Shown here piece after piece: positions 12,001 to 22,900 of a stretch of 64,000 nucleotides of DNA. A program made the position numbers and the translations under genes. The stretch is taken from positions 677,001 through 741,000 of the forward strand of contig BSDZ01000004.1 in assembly GCA_030268105.1 (NCBI GenBank), in the 5' to 3' direction. The stretch is from Volvox africanus (Eukaryota; Chlorophyta; Chlorophyceae; Chlamydomonadales; Volvocaceae). Every line of letters begins with the position of its first letter. Positions within the stretch are counted from its first letter, which is position 1. The notes under the pieces are model-generated. The model did no database searches. It was not told the DNA's origin and saw only the letters and a program-made list of their open reading frames with translations.

Positions 12001-12637
12001 ACCTCTCCCAATCACAATCGCTAACGGCTAATCATCCCCATCCCATCCCTCCCCGTCTTCGTACTCGCCACGGACAAAGGGTGAGCAAGCTGCTATCCTG
12101 GCCAGCACACAGGTATTGATTGGCTGTTTAGGCCGGCCTGACGGTTGCACGGTAGTCCCAGGCCTGCCCGAAGAACAGTATTACTTCACCCTGGTGACGA
12201 GCGTTGCGGGCGGCCTGGTCGCGGGCTTCGTGTCTAAGCTGGAGCCACAAGGTGAGGTAAAGGAACGGGGGCGCGAAAGCACCTACATTGCGTTTGGCTT
12301 CATGTCGCATCTTCCCTACCTCTTCATCCCTGCAGGTTTTGTCCAGCGGCGGTGGGTATGGCTACTAATATTCTCTCCGCTGTGGGCCAGCCTGTTTATC
12401 AACTTCGGGCTGGGACCTGTCATCAGTCGCACCGACGACAAGCTGCCAGTAATCGGCAACTGTCTGGGCTTCGCGATGGGGGCAGCCTTGCCGTACGTTG
12501 CACAGCAGGTGGGAAGGGTTTTCATGGGCTTCCATGGACTGCTGAGGGGCCGGGATGGCTCTTACCAAGCGGCGGAAACGGCTGCAAAGATAACCGAAGC
12601 CAAGAGCTGGAATATTGCGCCGTGCAGCTGCGGATGA
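9085..12637 (+). CDS. TPM-domain chloroplast protein (Psb32/TLP18.3-like) with C-terminal membrane segments
   Basis: Six exons join in phase: 9085-9336, 9742-9812, 10346-10447, 10905-11125, 12162-12251 and 12336-12637 (1,038 bases, 345 residues). Residues about 60-78 form a hydrophobic stretch ending in APHALANA, like a thylakoid-lumen targeting sequence. A TPM (DUF477) domain follows: YVYDSGRLLASEKRDRLDSA, QRTGWNVRVVTSYGPGT, SVIVEYDASAPSLINL and RPWWFEFKGRFGNMFYV. The last block matches the Psb32/TLP18.3 signature of photosystem II maintenance and thylakoid acid phosphatase proteins. Known relatives end in one membrane anchor. Here three or so hydrophobic segments follow (LVTSVAGGLVAGFV, VWLLIFSPLWASLFINFGLG, IGNCLGFAMGAALPYV). 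The donor at 11125 (GTCTTC) is weak but phase-correct. The start is the first ATG; an upstream exon is possible. Confidence 0.75.
12252..12335 (+). other. 84-base intron that is open in frame
   Basis: The interval begins GTGAGG and ends CCCTGCAG, good splice sites. Its length is a multiple of three and it has no stop codon in frame. Retention would insert 28 residues (including STYIAFGFMSHLPYLFIPAG) between two membrane segments of the TPM-domain protein, and that insert is itself partly hydrophobic. Transcript data are needed to say whether it is an intron, an exon or both. Confidence 0.5.
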
Positions 12638-13819
12638 TGAGTTCTGATCGATCGAGTTTGATGAGCTCGTGCGCAAGTTTAAAAGCCGATAAATGCCGGA
12701 CGGACAGACAAACTGGCTAGGTCTGTCCGTCCGGCTGCGGTTACACTTGCCGCAAGGCATTCCACAAATGACGTAAGGGTACTGTTCATTCTCTAGTCTA
12801 CACAACCTCAATCATACCATTTTTATTACACCCGCTTCCTATTGGTGTGAACATGCCAGTCGCCATTATTTGCCGCAGGTTTTTCGTGCACCGCCGCTGA
12901 AGGACGAGCAGTGAGGTTTTGGCGCCGAAGACGTGCACCTGAGTGTGAGGGATTATGTAAGGAAGAATCGTTGCGTTATGAATCCGGTTCATAAGAGCCC
13001 CCTGTTGCCGACGTCGTCACGGTATTCGTTGTACGAAGGAGAAGGTATTTTAAGAGGATGGAACAGCAACCTATAAATGCAGTGTGGGGGATGATACGGA
13101 CCATTAAGGTGATTCGAACAGCTCCCATATGACTGCAAATTATGCATCTGGGTAATGCAGCCTGTCGTTCGAAGGACTAGCATTCAAATCACAGTCATTT
13201 GTGGTTGCCAGCTGATTATTGCTGAAAAGGGCAACTCGAGGTTTTCAAAGACCAACATCGTTGCCAGATGAAGACATGAGGGTAGCTGGTCACCCTGCTG
13301 CAGCCGGAGTTCTATACCATAACGACGTCTTCATGAACTCACTGTGTCCGGACATGCTTTGCCAAGAACGAGAAAGAAAGGCCAAGTAGTACACACATAC
13401 GTCTCGGCAGCCTACTGCACCCAGAATTTTGCGACTGGCAAGCTTGGCCAATAATATTCCAATTACCCGGGCAAATGCACCCAAACAAAATCGAAGCGAT
13501 TAATTCATATTCGTTTTAAAATAAAGTCTTGACCTACGGCCCGCCGCCAGCACATCCCAAGTAAGTACGCTTTTCTCCATTAAACCGGTACTGACATGTC
13601 TTATGTCCCCTTACCGGTTGAACTTGCATTTTGGGCACACAAACGCACCCCAATGCACCAGCAGAAGATGTGCAGCTTTAGCACGCTATGATGGAAGTAC
13701 TTGAACTCTGTCTTCAAAGCCGGATTCAGGTATTGGACCACGAGCAAGTCCAGGCTATGGCTTGCACCATATCCGGCCGTTCCCGGCGCTCATGCAGTCG
13801 TCGATGGCTCCCTCAGCCC
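12638..13819. other. Convergent intergenic region
   Basis: Lies between the stop of the TPM-domain gene (+) and the stop of sphingosine-1-phosphate lyase (-). A TGTAA motif at 12956-12960, about 320 bases after the plus-strand stop, is the likely polyadenylation signal of that gene. No other gene or repeat was seen. Confidence 0.4.
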
Positions 13820-16800
13820 TCATGGGATGAGCATTACATCCTGGTACGCCACCAGGAACTCCCCCAGCATACCCCGATCCAGCGTGACGTTTGCCATGCC
13901 GTATAAAGGTGCAGACCCGCGCCGTGCCGCTTCCGCCGCGACTTGAGGGTTTGCCAGCTGCTCGGCCACCCCCTGCCTCAGAGCCATCACGAGCGCCGGC
14001 GCTGCTGCCGAGTTCATGGCCGTGAAGCAGAAGTGCAGCGCTGGCGGAGCCTGCAGGGCGTTAAGGTGCCAGCCGTGCGCCAGTAACCAATCATTCAAGA
14101 CGTAGATATTGATATCGCGTGGCTTGCGGCTCCGGAAAGCCACAACACCCATCTCAGGCTCTCCAATCACCTCGAGCTCCGGGATCTCCGACCTGATGCC
14201 GGCTATCAACGTGTCGCGGGCGTTTATGATGTCGCGGGTTGCCGCCATTAGGCCTTCCTCGCCGAGATGCACCAGTGAGGCCCATGCGCTAGCGATAAGC
14301 GCGCCAGGGCGGCTGCCGGCCAGTCCGGGAGATATGTAAAGACCGCCCGTCCAGTCGGTAATGCGCGTGTACTGGTGGGCACGCAGCTCCAGGCAAGAGT
14401 AAAGCACTACACTGGTACCCTTGTGCGCCTGGCCGTACTTGTGCGTGTCTACCTGGAAAGATTGAGAGAGGGAAGCGTAGGAATGGGCAGATCACTGAGG
14501 CGGGAATAAGATATGCAACGCGCAACGAAAGCTCAGGGAAGCAGCAGTCGCGCCGATGCCGGTGACGATAGCACGGAACCAAGGATGTATGATCAGGTGG
14601 ATGCAGATCTTAAACTGTTAGGACGGGCCTGGGCGATGGGGTTGGGTGATCATACAGCCGCCATCTCACCGACATGGAAGTCACCCCCGGTACGCTGAAG
14701 TCGAACGGTGGCACCCGGCCGCCCAGCCGCCGCACGAACGGGAGGCAAAATCCCCCGAGGCAGGCGTCGACGTGACAGCAAATGCCAGCACGAGCAGCCA
14801 GCCTGGCAATACCCTACGAGTTAATTTAATACATCGTCATCAGCGGGAATAAAGATTGAACCCTTACAAACCGTGACGATGTCATGGACGGCATAAAGCA
14901 CGAGAACTCGCAAATGTAAGGTATACTCATAAAGGAGTTCGTGCATAACCTGACGTTCGCGACTTGCAGAAACCTTTCGCGACGTGCAGGCTTAACGAAT
15001 GACCCCATTGCCCAGAACGAAACAAGACATTAACATTTCAAGGCAACGCTGTCCCTTTCAATGATTGCGCACCAAATGCTATGGTCCATATCTCCGGACA
15101 TAATGGCCATCCCCATCGGGTCTGCCCCGCATGCACGACTAAATCCCCAAGTGCACCTTGACATCGTCCACGAGGCCATGCGGAAAGCCGGGCGCGGAGG
15201 CCACCAGGATGGCAGTGTTGCGGTTAATGTAACGGCGGACGTTGGCGACGGAGAGGCGGAAATCACGGCCCACCGGTACCACGTGCAGCTTGATCCTGAA
15301 GTACTCAGCGGCCTGCATAAACGGCGCGGAGTGGTAATGCAATTTCACAACAGGCCGCGCGTTTTCATGCCTGATGCTCTTTTCCATTCCCCTATTACAC
15401 ATGCTGTTTGCTGAACTTCAAGCATAATTATAAAGCCAAATGTGGAATCCGCGACAGTTGCAGTCTCGCGCAGCTGCATAACCAAAGGGCCTAGGTATGT
15501 AGATCAAGGTGAAAATTTGAAATCCAGTATGGGGTGCTGACTGGTAAACAAATGAGGACATCAACATTGTTACAAGTTCAATCCATAGGCCTCCTAACCT
15601 TGTGTCATGGTTTTCCGTCCCCGTGTTGCGCCGCTTTGAACCCCAAACTCAGCTCAAGTCCTCCTGGCAATTTTCAGCTTCCCTTAGCATTTCTAACCAA
15701 GCCAAAGTGGTGCCACTGGTAGGCCGACACGACAAGCCCCGCTGTCCTACCTTCCAGTACGCTGCGTGTGCTGAGACACCAATAATCATCTCCGGCTCCC
15801 TAATGCCCTTCCGCTCTGCTATGTAGTCTCGGCTGGCTTTCACCGCTGAAAGAATGCTTTCCGTGCCACCCGATGTCATAGCACCACATACCTGCAGGCA
15901 GTCAATAAGAAGCGGGCAACATCCCTTCACCGCTTGTGGCGCAGATATCAGCTGCAAATTGAGTCGTCGCCCAATTCCCCTCCAAAAGCCACTTTCATAC
16001 CTCCTTCGCACCAGTCCCAAGACGCTCATATACAGGATATTACTTGAAAAGGGAGTGACCGTCTCACATTCAGGTTGGGGCCGTTGGGGCCGCCACCCAG
16101 CAGATCGGCTGTGATAGCCACCACCTCTGCTTCCATTTGGCGGACGCTTGGGAAGGCATCAGCATGCAGCGGGTTGGTGAGGCTAAAGAGCTTGTAGGTG
16201 TCATCCAATAGGGCGCGGTGTGCACCATCCGCTGGCATGTATACAGCTCCGCTAAGGGCCCACCGTCCGTCCGTTTTGAGCTGGGTACAATGGAATGAAA
16301 CGGGATACGGGACCATCACTGCAAGCATGGTAAGGATTTGGTGTAGCTACAAGGGTGCACAGTCGACAGTGCACCGTTGAGAATATCAGGCTTGCATGGG
16401 CAGCCCACAAACTGTCGGTTAATGCCCTGGTGACTAGCGCATCATTCCGTACAGGCTCTCGCATGCATAAGAGACCGTACAGATATAGAAACTGCGCCCA
16501 CAGGATGCTCGTCTAGACCTGTACGTCTGAAGCTGCACGCTTCTGCAAGCACTCCAAGACATCCCTCGCCGCCGTTGCATTACGTGGGAGTGTCGTCAGC
16601 CGGTCAGCAGCGGTGACTTTGCGCTTTGAAAGTAGGTTATCTCTTAGCTTCGCTTTCTCTTGAGCAATTAAAGTAGAGATTATTGGCAGCGAACGAAAGA
16701 AACGGAAGGCAACTGGCAGGACACCTTCTTCTGTCAAAGGTCGGCACAATTTTCGCACAGCAATCCAGAAGCAATATGAAAGGAAGCACACCATTACGGT

Positions 16801-17013
16801 CAGCAAAACAATGTTAAATGGGTCCAATCCACCAAGCTGCTCGTTAATCCAAAACCGTGCAGGCAGAGTGTGTAACTGGGCGTGCCTCAACAAAGAGATC
16901 ATATAAGGATGGATTGCATTACTTAGCTCCTTCGAGTAGGCAGATGCCTGGGCAAGACTATCAGGAAGGAATCGCTCAGTCAGCATCTTAAAAGCAATGT
17001 TGAGTCCGTCCAT
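13820..17013 (-). CDS. SPL: Sphingosine-1-phosphate lyase
   Basis: A PLP enzyme of the ER membrane that cleaves phosphorylated long-chain sphingoid bases to a fatty aldehyde and phosphoethanolamine, the exit step of sphingolipid catabolism. Six exons, all phase 0: 17013-16519, 16280-16068, 15891-15751, 15312-15157, 14813-14670 and 14452-13820 (1,782 bases, 593 residues, typical length). There is one membrane segment at residues about 66-88 (FNIVLLTVMVCFLSYCFWIA) after a short N-terminal region. Family blocks follow in order: ALSGAVYM, SLTNPLHADAFPSVRQMEAE, GAMTSGGTESILSAVKASRD, NRNTAILVASAPGFPHGLVD, CCHVDACLGGF and SVDTHKYGQAHKGTS. Lys388 of DTHKYG is the expected PLP-binding lysine. TDWTGGLYISPGLAGSRPG completes the active site. 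All key residues are present. It is divergent from the coiled-coil gene that starts 270 bases away. Confidence 0.95.
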
Positions 17014-17283
17014 TGATGCCTACTTAGCTTATTCCAAGTGCAGCTATCTTTATTGGTATTCTGTGATGACATGTATCTAAGAAAGTCCGCAGCTCAGCAC
17101 CGCGTACGAATTCCTGGATTCCACTTCCCGGATTATGCCGCTGCTTACTGCTAAATAAGGCTAGCGCGACGAAAATTGTGCATCTGCATCTGCATGAAAC
17201 GCGCATCGAACTATGTACCCAATTTTAAAACGGCATGAGCTGGCTTGAGATAGCTTGGTTGTAGGCCAGTCCGACCGACAGAT
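17014..17283. promoter_or_regulatory. Compact divergent promoter, SPL / coiled-coil gene
   Basis: Only 270 bases separate the two start codons on opposite strands, so the two genes must share this stretch for their leaders and core promoters. No recognised box stands out. Confidence 0.45.
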
Positions 17284-19674
17284 ATGTTCGGATTAGGCCG
17301 GCGGCATCGGGATCATGAGGCACGGCGGTTGCAAGCTCTTTCGGAGGAACTTACGCAGGTTGAGGTTGTTCCTCCCCTTTCAGTCTTGCCCGGATGCTGC
17401 AGAATGGCTTCCGACCTGTCTCACTACAGCTTGTAAACACAAGCACCACTTAGTTCTGATCACAATCCTTCTGAGGATGTCCCGTTGTTGTGCAACAGGT
17501 TCAGCACCGGCTTAATGAGGCCACGCGGCGGGCCGAAAAGGCAGAATCCGAAGCTGCGTTCTTGGCTTCACAAAACCGCGCGCTAGCGGCAAAGGCAAGG
17601 CTAGACCTCTTACTCCAGGCTTTATCAATCGTATGTTGCCGAATTTGGAACGTGCAGACATTCGGGAGTCCAACGTCCTGTCTTTTACCGTCACGCTACT
17701 GGCTCTTTATCCTTCCCCCATGGTTCGCTATATGCTGCCTTGCATGCGTGCAGGTGCATCGCCTTGCATTCCAGCGTGTTGAGTTGCAAAGTGACAAAGA
17801 CCGTGTAGAGCGTGAGAAGAAGGAGTTGCAGATATTGAACCTACAGCTGGACAACGAGGCACGTGTAGCCAAGTCCGCCAAGGCAGACGCATGGCAGGTG
17901 GGCTCCAAATACAAAGCACCGATGAGTCCTTAGGTTCTGACACTGGAATGGGTACCGTGTAACATGTCGCCTTGCACGCATGCAGGTCACTAACCTTAAG
18001 GCTGCGCTACGCCAGCAAGCCGCCCAGCATGAGAAAAAGATCGCGAGAATTAAGTGCCGCACTAAGGCGTTCCTCACCGCCATCCTGCCGGGGGGAAACG
18101 GCAAGCCGAGCGCCAACCTTTCTGATGGGGCCCTCGATGATGATAAACTAGAGTTGGACGACCTCTGGGACACGCCGCTCACACTGGTATGCTAAATCTT
18201 AGATGCCAGCATATAAGCTACTCCTCGCAACCTGTAGAAGGACTCCCACACAATGAATCCTATAACGGTTCGAGGCATGGTGAAATAAGAGGATCTGATG
18301 ACTGTAGGGAGATGTCGTCGGATGCCAAGAACGCCCATCGCAGGTCGCTGGCACTCCTTGAATAGTACGCGTTCATACGATGTTTTCGTGTTGCGGCTCC
18401 CTGGGCTGCTCGGATTTGCCCTTTTGCAGACGTGCCCGAGCGCGGCAGACGTAAATTCGCGTGTTCGGGATATCATAGGCTGCATGTACGACGAGACAAT
18501 CACAGAAGATGATGCGCTAGCGCAGATGATGGCGCTGACTCAATCGCTGATCCCAAGGCCCGGCTCAGCTGTCGCCACATCACGCGGCTGCAGTCCTCTT
18601 ACCACACCTAGGCCCCGGTCAGATGGAGTCGCCTCAGCTTCGGCGAAGGTTGACGCAGCGACAGATGCTCAGACAGTGCGCGAGAGGCATGTCGCCGATG
18701 TTGCCACTGAGACACCAGTCGACATGTCGTACGTCGGTACGCCTCTTGATATTTCAGCGGCACCGTCTCAAGGACCCGCATCACCCCGGCGCTTGGCGAC
18801 TGCAGCGGTTCCCGAGCTTGACCTTGCGTCTCTGGTTGCCCAGGCAATGGAGGAGGCGCCTCTCAGTGGACGCAGTTTCGCCAGCACATCGTTCAGTACG
18901 GCTGGTGGGCCCTCATTTACTAGTATCAGCCAGTTCGTCCTGGCCCAGCCCGAGAAACTGCAGGTAAGTAGGCTGGAACGCCACGATGTGGGACAGCATG
19001 AAACTTATTGCTGCCGGCAGTGCGTGAAAACCCGTTTTCCTTATTAGTTATCATAACCACTGCGCACTCCTGTGAACTAACTGCAGAGGCTTATCATGCG
19101 TCACGCAGCTGGAACAGGCGCGAAGTCAGGACAGTCAAGCTTCGTGCAGCCCCGTGTACCACAGTCACCTTACGGAGCTGGGCTTCCGTCGTCTGCGGGA
19201 GTGAATCCGGCTGGCGTTAACGAACGTTTTATTACAAACAGCATGGTGGAACCACTTACACATCAAAATAACAATGGAGCCCTGCCTGCACGACTCAGCT
19301 TAACCAGCAGGCTTCTCGGGCTCGGCAGCAGCAATATTGCTAACTGTACAGCCACGTTTCCTCAAGCCGCGACCAGCGTTGGCAACAGCAGCGCAACTGA
19401 CACAATTTCAACTTCCGGGGTCGTTGTAAGCCCTTCCAAGATGACTAAACGACCTGGAAACGCGGGTCTGCCCAAGTTCGCGAATCTGGATGCATCTAAG
19501 GCAGCCAAACCATTACAACAAGCAGGTCCCCTGTTGTCTATGCCAGGTGTCAGGCTGTTTTCGGGCCACGACAGCAGCCTATCAGCTCCAGGTGACCTTG
19601 ACGTGGACTACACCGAGCTTTCCCTAGGCAACAGCTCATTGGCTGTGTACAAGCCAAGGGCTGGTTGTCAATAA
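17284..19674 (+). CDS. Unidentified coiled-coil protein with a disordered Ser-rich C-terminus
   Basis: I do not recognise the family. Six exons join in phase 0 throughout: 17284-17358, 17499-17594, 17754-17897, 17986-18186, 18430-18963 and 19087-19674 (1,638 bases, 545 residues). Residues 1 to about 130 are a continuous coiled coil with good heptads (EARRLQALSEELTQVQHRL, AEKAESEAAFLASQNRALAA, RVEREKKELQILNLQLDNEA). Next comes a basic stretch (HEKKIARIKCRTKAF), then an acidic DDDKLELDDLWDTPLT segment. The rest is long, Ser/Thr/Pro/Ala-rich and probably disordered. The second intron starts with GC instead of GT. A TGTAA signal is at 19796-19800. The shape suits a cytoskeletal, kinetochore or basal-body scaffold, but no motif proves this. 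The ATG at 17284 opens a frame that leads straight into the heptads. Confidence 0.7.
17595..17753 (+). other. GC-AG intron
   Basis: The donor reads AAAG|GCAAGG, the consensus of the minor GC-AG class. The acceptor is GTGCAG at 17753. Splicing here joins two phase-0 coiled-coil exons with the heptad continuing. No GT donor nearby keeps the frame. Confidence 0.6.
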
Positions 19675-19795
19675 TTAAACCGTTTGAAAACTTGAGTGCC
19701 ATAGCGAAACCTGTCGGCGTGTTATAGTGCCCATGCACACATGGGGTAGACGGACGCATTACAATAAACATGGCGCGCAACATCCTTCGTAGACA

Positions 19796-19800
19796 TGTAA
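19796..19800 (+). terminator. TGTAA polyadenylation signal candidate
   Basis: It lies about 120 bases after the stop of the coiled-coil gene, between that gene and the convergent CLASP stop at 19982. A reverse-strand TGTAA at 19974-19970, eight bases past the CLASP stop, is a candidate for CLASP but is unusually close. Confidence 0.4.
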
Positions 19801-19981
19801 AGAATCTGTATCTCGCGATGGCTGACTTTCTTGCTAATGACGCTCACGTTCTTTGTAAAACATGCTTGCCGTGCAGTCATTTTCACATGCAATCACCATT
19901 TGAACCCTAAAAACCAAATATCCAAAGGAGAGGTGTCGGGAGTAGGCATTGCATTCGCCTTTTTCGGTCTTACAGTGTCCG

Positions 19982-22900
19982 CTACTCCCGCACGCTATTG
20001 CCTCCCTGTATAAGCGGGTGCTGAGAGACGTCTTGCTGACCAGCGTCCACAACAACCCCGTGAAGCTTCAAATAGTAGATGCATAGCAAGTTGAAGGACT
20101 GTGCAGCGAGCACCTGGAGTACGTCTCGCACCCTGCACAAATTGCGTGAAGAAGGAAAGTTGGAATTGTGCAGGGCCTGATACAATTCATACGCTATTGC
20201 CGGACTTACGCGTGGCCGAGGCGATGCCAGATCCCTGCCGATGTTAGAACTGCGCTACGGCGCACGCACGTTTCAGGATCAGACAAATTCGACACCAGCG
20301 CTTCCAGCAAGGTAATGCGGGTCTCAGGCTGCGGCTGGAACGCAATACGCTGCAATTCAGAGCGCTCAAGCCTGTAGCAGACATGCAGAAGAGAAAATAA
20401 GCTGGGTTTTATGGACAGGGTTATTCAAGCAGAAAGAGTACGTCGCTGTGAAAGGTTTGAAATGGTCTCAGACTCTTTCAGTGTTCATGCTGAAACATAC
20501 CTTGTTATCATTTGCCGAGTGCCGTCCAGGACGGCAACCACACGTGCCCCTTTGTCGCGTGTTCGCAGGTGTGATTCCCGTTCGCGCTGCAATAGCTGCT
20601 GCAGTAGCACAATGGCGTGGCGTTCATTGCAGATTGAAAGAAGAATTTGGAGTGCTTGACCAGCTGTCATCACCACCTGGGATTGGAACACGAGCACAAC
20701 ACAGCATAACCACATTGCAGCAGGGCGATTAGGAAGTCAGATGTAGTTCCTTAATACCATGATAGCGCGCAGAGTTCTTCAGGACCTCCCTAAGGCTATT
20801 CAGAATTACACCGCATGTACTGGGGCCTCCCCAAACCCAGATGGCCGAGCGTGAAGGCCTAAAAGTCCTGGCGTGCAAAACTCTATCGTACATCTTGCTC
20901 CTGGCCGTTCAACTTGGAAGGATCGTGCAGTACTTGGCTTTCCTAATAAAAATCATTTCTGCATTTGCTGACCATGCTGAATCGCTTTGCAAACAGGTTT
21001 TGTTTATCCTGTCGTGTGTGAGATTTCTTATGATTTATGCCAATCTTTAGGTGTTAAATGCATAAAACCACGTGAAAGCAACTTGCAATCAGGAATAACA
21101 AAATAAGCCGACAATTTATTTTAAAAACTCAAGTAAATAATATAACACAAATATTCATCATTACTGGGGTAAAAGCAAAAGCAGCTAAGTTTTTACCCGA
21201 ATTTAAGATACCACCCAATATCGCAGTAATGAATATAAAAACCAAATAAGGGGTCGTTATTCTGCACAATAAAATTGCCAGCTTTTCCGATATAATATAA
21301 ATAACAGGGAGCAATTATAGCCATAAGATAAGGCATTCCCGCCTGCAGTATAAGAATTAATAGAATAAAGACAGTCGATAGTAAAGATACTTCACCGCTG
21401 AACTTGCGTCCTGACTACTTAGATTCTAGTAAATTCTCACTTAAAATAGGAATAAATTATATCAATAAAGCACCTTCCAGGAAAATCCTTCTAAATAAGT
21501 TAGGAAATTTAAAAGCGACGTTTTCACGATCAGCAATAGCACTTCATCCAAAAGTTGCTGCAATAAACAATTCCCTGGCTAATCCAAAGATTCTGGAAAA
21601 CATGGTAAAAAAGCAACAATAATTCCAGATTTAATAGCATTATACAATGGGGAACTAGATTTATTAGGCCAGTAACAAGAAAAATAACTAAATATATTAT
21701 AGCAATTTATACAGAAAACCTTCCTTTATGCCTTCCCGTTCCTTTTGCTTCGTATAAAGCTTTATCAGCTTTGCTAATCACTTCCTCTATAGTATCGCCT
21801 TGGTTGTATTCGGCTACACCTATGGAAATTGTTTTATGTATAGTACCTACTTAGCTGTTATTGCAAATTCTGTGACTTCTATCAAACTGCGCGTATTTTC
21901 AACAACCGGAAGGCAGTTATGGCAACGAAAATTTTATCTAACTGATGAAGAAGGTAATCGAATCAGCTCAAAAAATATAGAATTTTTGGGGATTAATACA
22001 TGTTGGTCAGGATGCAAATGTCTATGCCCGCAGTCTTCTTGAAGAGACTCTTGAAGAGATCTCTTCTAGGAGAAATATCCTTCTTTGGCCAAAAAGGTTG
22101 TTTCTTTATTGCTGTACCTGCCGCAATCGGGAGAAAGCCTATCCTACGATCGAAAATTTTATCCCGGCGCCAGTCCCGGACCGAACTCCCCTGGCGTGCC
22201 ATGTGCGCGCCAGGATTTCGCCAGGCCCAAACTCCTGCCTTAATATCCCCCCTGGGCAGTTTAGGCTGTAGTGCCCTGGCATGCCTGTCCAGCTTGACAA
22301 CCGAACAATGCGAAGCAGTATAGCTTCATAGCATACCCAGCTCACATCACGGTGGAGGTCTCCGCAGCCCTGTAGCAGAAGATTAAGCTGGCTTTCCAGG
22401 TTGTTATCAGTGAATAGATGCGGCTGCCGAAGCAACAGCTCCTTAAGCAGCCAAAACGCCCATGTGCGAACACCGCAAGTAGGTTGCTGGATCCACGAGC
22501 TGATCTCAACCATAAGCTGCAAAATGATCGACACAGGGGTAGCCGAGACGGGGAATACCGTCATCAAAAGCATCCATGCATACCTACACGAGGCCCAATA
22601 ATCCTCACAACCTGCTAACTTTCCGCGGAAGGACGGGTGCGCACGCGCTATTTGCATTTGTGACCTTAAACTGAAGATCTCGGGATACTGAGCAGCCCAA
22701 TACACATATTACTTACCAGCGGAAATGTTCGGACCCAAACGTCCTTACTGCATTGCTGAATTGCATCTGCGAGGTCTTCCATGGCTGCGACTTGCTGGTC
22801 CTTGCTGACTGCAGGCGTAGTCCCTCCAGACTGCCCCTGGCCATTGCTGACCGCAGCTCGCGCCGCGTCCACCATGCGTGCAAGGAATGCTAGCTGAACG

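Larger units (their letters stand above)
21060..22165. mobile_element. AT-rich bacterial (Rickettsiales-like) DNA insertion in the nuclear genome
   Basis: From about 21,060 to about 22,150 the base composition drops sharply to AT-rich, unlike the host introns on both sides. The insertion covers the murJ and GGDEF fragments. It continues right through 21,960-22,150, where several open frames occur but none was recognised. The right edge near CCCGGCGCC (about 22,165) is where host-like composition resumes; both edges are approximate. It sits wholly within one intron of CLASP, so it does not disturb the coding sequence. No insertion sequence or target-site duplication was found. Confidence 0.7.

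Noticed and set aside
21060..22165. Explaining the bacterial genes as sample contamination
   Set aside because: The block is flanked within about 400 bases by CLASP exons 16 and 17 that splice in phase, and its genes are broken. A contaminant contig would carry intact genes. Only read-level data can exclude a chimeric join.
22139..22320. Extension of CLASP exon 16 past its donor, giving GPGEILARTWHARGVR
   Set aside because: The GTATGC donor at 22336 fits the phase of exon 17, and the extra sequence is not HEAT-like. It may be host repeat sequence.
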